NCBI GenBank assembly: GCA_903820955.1
Contig: CAIJJH010000087.1
Location: 1-12,257 of the forward strand
DNA length: 12,257 nucleotides
Origin: an uncultured Micrococcales bacterium
Lineage (GTDB): Bacteria; Actinomycetota; Actinomycetes; Actinomycetales; Microbacteriaceae
Reading direction: 5' to 3'
Shown here: positions 6,750 to 12,257 of the stretch, piece by piece
How the letters are laid out: each line of letters begins with the position of its first letter
Position numbering within the stretch: position 1 is the stretch's first letter
Notes under the pieces: model-generated
Database searches by the model: none
What the model was told of the DNA's origin: nothing
What the model saw: only the letters and a program-made list of their open reading frames with translations
Position numbers and translations under genes: made by a program

Positions 6750-7787
6750 ATGACTAACCCTGCGGACCTCAAATTTGGCTTGGACACCTTCGGTGACATG
6801 ACGTTGGACGACAGCGGAAAACCTCTAACAGCTGGCGCGGTTCTAAGAGATGTGGTTGCTCAAGCCGTTGCTGCCGACGAGGTAGGTATCGATCACTTCA
6901 ACATCGGTGAGCACCACCGCGACGACTTCGCGGTCACCGCTCCTGACACGGTGCTCGCCGGCATCGCGACCGTCACCAAAAACATCACTCTCGGCACCGG
7001 CGTAACCGTGCTTTCGAGCGAAGACCCGATTCGCGTCTACCAGCGTTTTGCGACCCTGGACGCGCTATCGAACGGACGGGCCGAAATAACAGCCGGTCGC
7101 GGTTCCTTCACCGAATCGTGTCCGCTGTTCGGTTACAACCTTGGCGATTACTCTGCGCTCTTCGAAGAAAAGCTCGAGATGCTAGTGAAGTTGTGGGAAG
7201 AAAAGCCGATGACCTGGCAAGGCAATTTCACCCCAACTCTCAACAACCAAGAGGTTTACCCAAAGACCGAGCGTGGTCGCATGGGCCTTCGGGTCGGTGT
7301 CGGTGGCAGCCCAGAATCTGTAGTTCGAGCCGCTCGACTAAACATCCCACTGGCTCTCGCGATCATCGGTGGAGACCCAGCTCGCTTCTACCCATACTCG
7401 GTGCTCTACAAGGAGCAGCTGGAAATACACGGCAACTCGATGCTGCCGATTTCGATTCACTCACCCGGCCACATCGCCGAAACCGACGAACAGGCTCTCG
7501 AAGAGCTTTGGCCGCACTACCAAGAAGGATTCGGCCGAATCGGTCGCGAACGCGGCTGGGGCCCGATGACCAAGGACCACTTCTTGAACGAGGCGTACAA
7601 CGGCTCGGTCTACTGTGGTTCACCTCAGACGGTTGCCAAGAAGATCGTTCACGCTCTCACCTCGGTTGGCGCAACTCGCTTCGACCTGAAGTATTCGAAC
7701 GGCCCGATGCCTCACAGCAAACTCATGAAGTCCATCGAGCTTTACGGCACCAAGGTGATTCCGCTGGTTCGAGAGATGATGGCCTAA
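6750..7787 (+). CDS. LLM-class (luciferase-like) flavin-dependent oxidoreductase
   Basis: The 345-residue product has the length and pattern of bacterial luciferase-like monooxygenases, TIM-barrel enzymes that use reduced FMN or F420 on small molecules. Visible features are FGLDTFGD near the N-terminus, NIGEHHRDDF (51-60), the strand ITLGTGVTVLSSEDPIRVYQ, then SNGRAEITAGRGSF, GLRVGVGGSPESVVRAA in the second half, and YCGSPQTVAKKI near the C-terminus. These fit the subgroup usually annotated only as 'LLM class flavin-dependent oxidoreductase'. Cofactor choice and substrate cannot be told from sequence alone. The ATG at 6750 is the first workable start; an in-frame ATG at 6711 is blocked by a stop. 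It is divergent from the exported-protein cassette and followed after 41 bp by the DUF4190 gene. Confidence 0.92.
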   Translation: MTNPADLKFGLDTFGDMTLDDSGKPLTAGAVLRDVVAQAVAADEVGIDHFNIGEHHRDDFAVTAPDTVLAGIATVTKNITLGTGVTVLSSEDPIRVYQRFATLDALSNGRAEITAGRGSFTESCPLFGYNLGDYSALFEEKLEMLVKLWEEKPMTWQGNFTPTLNNQEVYPKTERGRMGLRVGVGGSPESVVRAARLNIPLALAIIGGDPARFYPYSVLYKEQLEIHGNSMLPISIHSPGHIAETDEQALEELWPHYQEGFGRIGRERGWGPMTKDHFLNEAYNGSVYCGSPQTVAKKIVHALTSVGATRFDLKYSNGPMPHSKLMKSIELYGTKVIPLVREMMA

Positions 7788-7828
7788 GCAACTCGCGATT
7801 CGCTATGCTTTTCACAAAGGGGATTTTT

Positions 7829-8206
7829 ATGAATTGCACTAATTGCGGAACCGCTCTTGCGGCCGAAACCAGCTTCTGCGCAAACTGTGGCACACCTAGG
7901 GGTGTAGCACCTCAGGCTGCCCCGCAGGCTACTCCAGCAGCTCCTAACTACGCACAGCCTGCTCCAGCGGGACAAACCAATGGACTTGCAATCGCCAGTC
8001 TCGTGCTTTCGATCCTCGGTTGCACGGCGCTGGTTGGAGCGATCCTTGGCCACGTTGCACTCGGCCAGATCAAGCGAACTGGTCAGGGCGGCCGCGGCCT
8101 TGCCGTCGCGGGCGTTGCCATTGGTTGGGGCTTCCTCGGCTTCCAGATCATCTACGGTGTCATTATTGGTGTGATGTTGTCTACGTCAGGCTATTACGGT
8201 TACTAG
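7829..8206 (+). CDS. Zinc-ribbon plus DUF4190 membrane protein
   Basis: The 125-residue product begins with a zinc ribbon of two CxxC pairs (C3/C6 and C17/C20, in MNCTNCG and CANCGTPRG). A Pro/Ala-rich flexible stretch (about 22-50) follows, then two hydrophobic segments (about 51-77 and 88-118) that fit DUF4190: NGLAIASLVLSIL, GHVALGQIKRTGQGGRGLAV. DUF4190 proteins are small membrane proteins of unknown function, common in actinobacteria. The start ATG is preceded by AAAGGGGA with 5 nt spacing. Its TAG stop overlaps the GTG of the next gene by one base, so the two are probably translated together. Confidence 0.85.
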   Translation: MNCTNCGTALAAETSFCANCGTPRGVAPQAAPQATPAAPNYAQPAPAGQTNGLAIASLVLSILGCTALVGAILGHVALGQIKRTGQGGRGLAVAGVAIGWGFLGFQIIYGVIIGVMLSTSGYYGY

Positions 8207-8412
8207 TGACCGACAAAGTAAAAGGCCCGGCATCCTATTTTCCGTCGACCGAAAAGACCTACGGCAAGCCGATGCAGCATTGGTTTGACTTGCTTGCGAG
8301 CAAGTTAGAGCTCAAGCACATGGAGCAGGTCGAGTGGCTAAAGACCGAGCATGGCATGGGCCACGGTCACGCTAACGCTGTAGTCCACTACCTCAAGCAA
8401 CAGCAGAAGTAA
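8206..8412 (+). CDS. DUF4287 domain-containing small protein
   Basis: This is a 68-residue protein starting at GTG 8206 within the TAGTG overlap of the preceding stop. The sequence has SYFPSTEKTYGKPMQHW, then a helical stretch and HGMGHGHANAVVHYLK at the C-terminus, which matches the short DUF4287 domain (unknown function). It is soluble and charged with no signal peptide. No separate ribosome-binding site is convincing, so translation probably depends on coupling to the DUF4190 gene. Its last 20 bp overlap the 3' end of purC on the opposite strand. Confidence 0.85.
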   Translation: MTDKVKGPASYFPSTEKTYGKPMQHWFDLLASKLELKHMEQVEWLKTEHGMGHGHANAVVHYLKQQQK

Positions 8413-9259
8413 GACGCTCGACCAGTTCGGCATATTTAGCCGAGGTCTGCTGAACAATCTCTGCGGGTAATGCCGGTGGTTCGCCGGTTTGATCCCAGTT
8501 GTCAGCCAGCCAGTTGCGCACAATTTGCTTGTCGAACGAGTCTTTGCGCTCGCCGCGCTCCCATGACGAGCGGGCCCAGAATCGGCTTGAGTCTGGAGTC
8601 AAGACTTCATCGCCGAGAGTCGTGACTCCGGTTGCCGGGTCTGTGCCAAATTCAAACTTGGTGTCGGCCAGAATCAGTCCGGCTTTTTCGGCTAGCGCGG
8701 ACGCGCGGTTAAAGATCTTTAGCGATAGCTCGCGGAGTTCGGTTGCGTGCTCGATACCGATAAGTTCTACGACTCGCTCGAAGGTGATATTTTCGTCGTG
8801 CTCACCGAGTTCGGCTTTGAACGCCGGGGTGAAGATCGGTTCGGGCAACTGCGCGCCAAAAGTGAGGCCAGCCGGAAGTTTGATTCCGCAAACAGTGCCT
8901 TGCTCCTGATATTCCTTCCAGCCGGACCCCGAGATGTAGCCGCGCACTACGCACTCGATTGGGAACATCTTTAGCTTCTTGGCAACCGTTGCTCGGCCAG
9001 CAACAACTGTGGGCACGGCAACCGAGTCGTCCATGTGGTTTGGCACTCCGAGGCGAGCAAACCACCAGTTGGTGAGTGTGGTCAGGTGAATGCCCTTGCC
9101 CGGAATCTCAGGCTCTAGAACGTGGTCGAAGGCGCTGACTCGATCGCTGGCGACAACCAACAGCACATCGCTGTGAGCCGGGTCGAGGCTCTCGTAGAGG
9201 TCGCGAACCTTGCCCGAGTAAATGTGGTTCCAGCCTTCGATTTCGATCGGGTCACTCAT
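8393..9259 (-). CDS. purC: Phosphoribosylaminoimidazole-succinocarboxamide synthase (SAICAR synthetase)
   Basis: PurC joins aspartate to CAIR with ATP to make SAICAR, the eighth step of de novo IMP synthesis, in the cytoplasm. The 288-residue product is full length for single-domain bacterial enzymes. Signatures are GKVRDLYE (16-23), ASDRVSAFDHVLEPEIPGKG (38-57), FPIECVVRGYISGSGWKEY (99-117), LILADTKFEFG (195-205) and DEVLTPDSSRFW (217-228). ATG 9259 is chosen over TTG 9268 because AGAAGG lies 9 nt before it, while it abuts the TTG. The ATGAGTGA junction overlaps the purD stop by 8 bp, indicating an operon with coupled translation. Confidence 0.97.
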   Translation of the reverse strand: MSDPIEIEGWNHIYSGKVRDLYESLDPAHSDVLLVVASDRVSAFDHVLEPEIPGKGIHLTTLTNWWFARLGVPNHMDDSVAVPTVVAGRATVAKKLKMFPIECVVRGYISGSGWKEYQEQGTVCGIKLPAGLTFGAQLPEPIFTPAFKAELGEHDENITFERVVELIGIEHATELRELSLKIFNRASALAEKAGLILADTKFEFGTDPATGVTTLGDEVLTPDSSRFWARSSWERGERKDSFDKQIVRNWLADNWDQTGEPPALPAEIVQQTSAKYAELVERLTSAVA

Positions 9260-10511
9260 GTTCGTCAACCTTCTTTGCGATGTCGGTGCGGTAGTGCGAA
9301 CCCTCGAGGCTGATTTTCTCTATGCCCTGGTAGGCAAGTTTGCGGGCGTGGTGGAAGGTCTTGCCGGTCGCTACAACACTGAGCACGCGTCCGCCGTTGG
9401 CATAGAGCTCTCCCACTTGTTCGCGAGCGGCCGCCACGCAAACCTCCACGTCTTCGATGGCCTCGGCTTCGGCGATGCCTCGAATCACTCGGTCGGGGGC
9501 GGCGGTGTCTGGGTAACCCTCGCTGGCTAGAACAACCGCAACCGCTACGTGATCGCTGAACTCTGGCTCGATTATTGAGTCGAGGTGACCGGTGGCGCTC
9601 TTGTGCAGCAAAGCCTCGAGCGAGGAGGTGAGCCGGCGAAGCACGACCTGAGTCTCCGGGTCACCGAAGCGGGCGTTGAATTCGATGACGCGGATTCCAC
9701 GTTCGGTAACGATGAGACCGCAGTAGAGCAGGCCGATAAAGGGTGCGCCTAATCGATCGAGTTCACGAATGGTCGGCTCGGCAACCTTGGCCTGAACCTC
9801 GGCAACGAAACCAGCTGGCAACCAGTTCAGTGGGCTGTATGAACCCATTCCACCGGTGTTTGGGCCTTTATCGTGATTCAACGCACGTTTGAAGTCCTGA
9901 GCCGGGGTTAGCGGCATAACCGTCTTGCCGTCGCTCAAGAAGAACAGGCTGACCTCTTGGCCATCGAGAAACTCCTCGACCAGCACGCTCTGGTGAATGA
10001 ACTTCTCGGCGTGCTCGAGTGCGGCGGCACGGTCGCTCGTGACGATCACGCCCTTGCCGGCGGCGAGGCCGTCTGCCTTGACAACGTAAGGGGCACCGAA
10101 TTGGTCAATTGCTCGAGTAACTTCTTCGATCGTCGCGCACTCGTGAGCCATGCCCGTTGGCACTCCGGCCGCGGCCATGACCTCTTTGGCAAAAGACTTC
10201 GAGCCCTCGAGTTGGGCGGCTTGCTTGGATGGGCCGAAGACGGCGATGCCGGCAGCGCGCAGTGGGTCGGCAACTCCGGCAATCAGTGGGGCCTCTGGGC
10301 CAACAATCACTAGCTCGAAGGCACCAGCGAGAGCGTATGCGGTTACCTCGGCTGGCTCGAGCATGTTGAGGCTCGGGTCACAAGTGGCGTCTTTGGCGAT
10401 GCCAGCGTTTCCAGGCGCGACCACGATATTGGCGCGCGAAGTGCCAGTGCGCACGAGCGCTTTGACGATTGCGTGCTCTCTGGCGCCCGAACCCAAAACC
10501 AAGATTTTCAT
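9252..10511 (-). CDS. purD: Phosphoribosylamine-glycine ligase (GAR synthetase)
   Basis: PurD ligates glycine to phosphoribosylamine using ATP, the second step of purine synthesis. The 419-residue product is full length. Features in order are LGSGAREHA (6-14), GPEAPL (71-76), LEGSKSFAKE (101-110) opening the ATP-grasp region, YVVKADGLAAGKGVIV (142-157), LVEEFLDGQEVSL (177-189), GPNTGGMGSYSP (216-227) and VIEFNARFGDPETQ (275-288). ATG 10511 is used because MKILVLGSGA is the usual N-terminus; the open frame extending to 10589 is not needed. There is no Shine-Dalgarno, but TAAACT ends 7 nt before the ATG, suggesting a leaderless mRNA. It is followed directly by purC. Confidence 0.97.
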   Translation of the reverse strand: MKILVLGSGAREHAIVKALVRTGTSRANIVVAPGNAGIAKDATCDPSLNMLEPAEVTAYALAGAFELVIVGPEAPLIAGVADPLRAAGIAVFGPSKQAAQLEGSKSFAKEVMAAAGVPTGMAHECATIEEVTRAIDQFGAPYVVKADGLAAGKGVIVTSDRAAALEHAEKFIHQSVLVEEFLDGQEVSLFFLSDGKTVMPLTPAQDFKRALNHDKGPNTGGMGSYSPLNWLPAGFVAEVQAKVAEPTIRELDRLGAPFIGLLYCGLIVTERGIRVIEFNARFGDPETQVVLRRLTSSLEALLHKSATGHLDSIIEPEFSDHVAVAVVLASEGYPDTAAPDRVIRGIAEAEAIEDVEVCVAAAREQVGELYANGGRVLSVVATGKTFHHARKLAYQGIEKISLEGSHYRTDIAKKVDEHE

Positions 10512-10542
10512 TAGTACAAGTTTAAGCGTGAAGAATGGTTGT
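10512..10542. promoter_or_regulatory. Compact divergent control region of purD and the SCP-family gene
   Basis: Only 31 bp separate the purD ATG from the preferred SCP-gene GTG. On the minus strand TAAACT (10524-10519) ends 7 nt before ATG 10511. On the plus strand TACAAG (10515-10520) ends 7 nt before an in-frame GTG at 10528. The two boxes overlap, and neither direction has a clear -35 or Shine-Dalgarno. This fits TANNNT-type promoters feeding leaderless transcripts. Confidence 0.35.
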
Positions 10543-10899
10543 GTGCCCCGCAGAAGAATCAAACCCGAGGACGGCCTCCAAGCCGTCACGCTTTATCGCG
10601 CCGGAGACGAGAGTCAAAAAGCGACCGCGGTTCGTTACCTTCTCGAAGAACTCACTTTTTTGCGCCCTGGCAACGCGGTCGAGGTTCGGGTTCCACCGTT
10701 CGGGGCGGTGCAGTGCATCGAGGGCTTGACCCACAAGCGTGGAACGCCGCCAAACGTGGTCGAGTTCGATGCCGACACCTGGTTGGCTCTGGCTTTTGGC
10801 GAGCTGACCTGGCCCGACGCCGTTGCCGCCGGCAAGGTTCACGCCTCTGGCACGAGAGCCGATCTGGCAGAACTGCTGCCACTCATGCGGTTCAATTAA
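10543..10899 (+). CDS. Sterol carrier protein (SCP-2-like, SCP_3 type) family protein
   Basis: The 118-residue protein begins MPRRRIKPEDG and contains the conserved block VEVRVPPFGAVQCIEG, then RGTPPNVVEFDADTWLALA and a C-terminal HASGTRADL. This matches the 'sterol carrier family protein' of actinobacteria, a small alpha/beta lipid-binding-like fold whose ligand is unknown in bacteria. GTG 10543 is preferred because the family starts with a short M-x-R-R-K-like segment; GTG 10528 in the same frame would add five residues and could serve a leaderless mRNA. It is divergent from purD and 3 bp upstream of the small membrane protein gene. Confidence 0.88.
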   Translation: MPRRRIKPEDGLQAVTLYRAGDESQKATAVRYLLEELTFLRPGNAVEVRVPPFGAVQCIEGLTHKRGTPPNVVEFDADTWLALAFGELTWPDAVAAGKVHASGTRADLAELLPLMRFN

Positions 10900-10902
10900 G
10901 TC

Positions 10903-11166
10903 ATGGCCAAAAAGAAGACTCTCGACCTAAACATTCGCAAGGCACCAAAGTTTCTCGCGTTCCTGATCTCGGGTTCGGTGTTGGGTGTGATCGTCGCAGT
11001 CGTGCTTTACTCACTCGCAACCAAGACCACCGGGGCCTCGATTTTCGGTTACCTAATAATTTTTTGTGCCGGTCTCGGGGCCGGCCTTGGGTGCGTCCTG
11101 GCCGTCGTTCTTGACCGCGTCCTTCGAACCAAATCAAAGGTCGTAAAGGCCGAAGTCAGCCGCTAA
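10903..11166 (+). CDS. Small two-helix membrane protein of unknown function
   Basis: The 87-residue product has a basic N-terminus (MAKKKTLDLNIRKAPK), two hydrophobic helices (about 17-38 and 46-70) with a Gly/Ala-rich second helix (CAGLGAGLGC), and a basic tail (RVLRTKSKVVKAE). By the positive-inside rule both ends should face the cytoplasm. I do not recognise a family. It starts 3 bp after the SCP gene stop with no obvious ribosome-binding site, so translation is probably coupled. It ends 42 bp before purF. Confidence 0.75.
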   Translation: MAKKKTLDLNIRKAPKFLAFLISGSVLGVIVAVVLYSLATKTTGASIFGYLIIFCAGLGAGLGCVLAVVLDRVLRTKSKVVKAEVSR

Positions 11167-11169
11167 ACT

Positions 11170-11175
11170 TATAGA
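11170..11175 (+). promoter_or_regulatory. Possible -10 element for purF
   Basis: TATAGA at 11170-11175 could be a -10 box with a start near 11183 in the 42-bp gap before purF. No matching -35 was seen at the expected distance, so purF may instead be read from the upstream genes. Confidence 0.25.
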
Positions 11176-11208
11176 GAAACCGCACCAACAAAAGACGGGG
11201 TTACCCTT

Positions 11209-12257
11209 TTGATCCGTGGCGACGGCCTCTTAAATCACGATTTGCTCCCTGACGAAAAAGGGCCGCAAGACGAGTGTGGCGTATTCGGCGTATGGGCGCC
11301 GGGTGAAGAGGTAGCAAAGCTAACTTTCTTCGGTTTGTATGCACTTCAGCACCGCGGCCAAGAGTCTGCCGGTATCGCAACATCCGATGGCAAGAAGATC
11401 CTCGTCTACAAAGACATGGGTCTGGTCTCGCAGGTATTTAGCGAAAGCTCGCTAGAAAGCCTCGTTGGCCACATCGCGGTTGGTCACAATCGATACTCGA
11501 CCACCGGTTCGTCCTCGTGGCGTAATGCGCAACCGACACTCGGACGCACCTCAGCGGGCACCGTGGCACTCGCCCACAACGGCAACCTGACCAACACCGC
11601 AGACCTGGTTGAGATGCTAAGCGTTCGCTACCCAGACCAGGACAACAACGAGATCACCGGCGGTAACACCACCGATACAGCGGTGCTGACCGCCTTGATG
11701 GCTGGCGACCTCGATCACACTCTAGAATCCACCGCACTCGAATTGTTGCCAAAAGTCAAAGGCGCGTTCTGCCTCGTCTTCATGGATGAAACCACTCTTT
11801 ACGCAGCTCGCGACCCTCAGGGCGTTCGCCCGCTGGTTCTCGGGCGCCTAGAGCGCGGCTGGGTGGTTGCCTCAGAATCTGCGGCACTCGATATCGTCGG
11901 TGCCTCATTTGTTCGCGAGGTCGAGCCTGGCGAGTTGATCGCTATCGACGAGAACGGTCTTCGTTCGACTCGGTTCGCCGAGATGAAGCGCGCCGGCTGC
12001 GTTTTCGAATACGTATACCTTGCTCGCCCAGACACCTCGATCAACGGCAAGAACGTCTATGACGCGCGTGTCGAAATGGGCCGCCAGCTCGCACGCGAAT
12101 ACCCGGTCGAGGCTGACTTGGTTATTCCGACCCCCGAGTCCGGCACCCCGGCAGCAATTGGTTTCTCGCAGGACTCCGGAATCCCTTTCGGTCACGGTCT
12201 GGTGAAAAACGCCTACGTCGGCCGCACATTCATTCAGCCGTCACAAACAATTCGCCA
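11209..12257 (+). CDS. purF: Amidophosphoribosyltransferase, 3'-truncated by window end
   Basis: PurF makes phosphoribosylamine from PRPP and glutamine, the committed step of purine synthesis. The window holds 349 complete codons; the C-terminal part, including the PRPP loop, lies beyond. A short propeptide (residues 1-22) precedes Cys23 in CGVFGVW, the expected N-terminal nucleophile of the class II glutamine amidotransferase domain after self-cleavage. Further motifs are YALQHRGQESAGIA (44-57), GHNRYSTTG (92-100) and HNGNLTN (123-129). The phosphoribosyltransferase part begins with VIPTPESGTPAA and ends here after KNAYVGRTFIQPSQ. TTG 11209 is the start because no other in-frame start lies nearby and GACGGGG is 8 nt upstream. 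Confidence 0.97.
   Translation, partial: MIRGDGLLNHDLLPDEKGPQDECGVFGVWAPGEEVAKLTFFGLYALQHRGQESAGIATSDGKKILVYKDMGLVSQVFSESSLESLVGHIAVGHNRYSTTGSSSWRNAQPTLGRTSAGTVALAHNGNLTNTADLVEMLSVRYPDQDNNEITGGNTTDTAVLTALMAGDLDHTLESTALELLPKVKGAFCLVFMDETTLYAARDPQGVRPLVLGRLERGWVVASESAALDIVGASFVREVEPGELIAIDENGLRSTRFAEMKRAGCVFEYVYLARPDTSINGKNVYDARVEMGRQLAREYPVEADLVIPTPESGTPAAIGFSQDSGIPFGHGLVKNAYVGRTFIQPSQTIR

Noticed and set aside
7118..7828. Long plus-strand frame running through the oxidoreductase gene into the DUF4190 gene
   Set aside because: Its upstream part is an Arg/Ser-rich out-of-frame shadow of the oxidoreductase; only the part from ATG 7829 has domain features and a ribosome-binding site.
8499..8909. 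136-codon plus-strand frame antisense to purC
   Set aside because: It is Ser/Arg-rich with no recognisable domain and lies wholly opposite a conserved enzyme gene.
9260..9268. TTG start for purC nine bases upstream of the ATG
   Set aside because: AGAAGG abuts this TTG, so it cannot serve it; spacing suits ATG 9259.
10150..10527. Plus-strand frame antisense to purD extending the SCP gene upstream
   Set aside because: It is the complement of conserved purD coding sequence; the SCP family protein starts near 10543.
11197..11206. GGGGTTACCC near the purF start as a regulatory hairpin
   Set aside because: The arms leave too small a loop to form a stable stem.

Overview
The window looks like part of the chromosome of a small, moderate-GC actinobacterium. 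PurF, PurC, PurD and an SCP-type sterol carrier protein all have actinobacterial character, GTG and TTG starts are common, and genes are packed with 1-20 bp overlaps or gaps. The style suggests Microbacteriaceae, possibly the freshwater Luna group (Rhodoluna/Aquiluna); that assignment is inference. No rRNA, tRNA, CRISPR array, insertion sequence or phage gene was seen.

Positions 1-6604 are mostly a surface/secretome region. It opens with the start of a minus-strand membrane protein (Pr6Pr-like), divergent from a secreted family GH16 beta-glucanase. Next comes a 978-residue secreted protein built around a C-type-lectin-like domain with QPD and WND motifs. Convergent to it, on the minus strand, is a three-gene cassette read from 6604 down to 4414. 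It encodes a small exported protein with a SipW-type leader, an ER-type (SipW-like) signal peptidase with a second degenerate peptidase-like domain, and an exported OmpA-like protein. The last ends in the same Cys-containing domain that makes up the small protein. A 15-bp hairpin separates the first gene from the peptidase gene. Together they resemble a TasA/SipW fibre system with a possible cell-wall anchor, in an arrangement I do not recognise as described.

Positions 6750-8412 hold three plus-strand genes: an LLM-class flavin-dependent oxidoreductase, a zinc-ribbon/DUF4190 membrane protein and a DUF4287 protein. The last two overlap by one base.

Positions 8393-12257 are a purine biosynthesis region. 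purD and purC run on the minus strand with an 8-bp start/stop overlap. Across a tiny divergent gap, an SCP-family protein, a small two-helix membrane protein and purF run on the plus strand. purF is cut by the window end. PurF, PurD and PurC catalyse steps 1, 2 and 8 (SAICAR synthesis) of de novo IMP synthesis.
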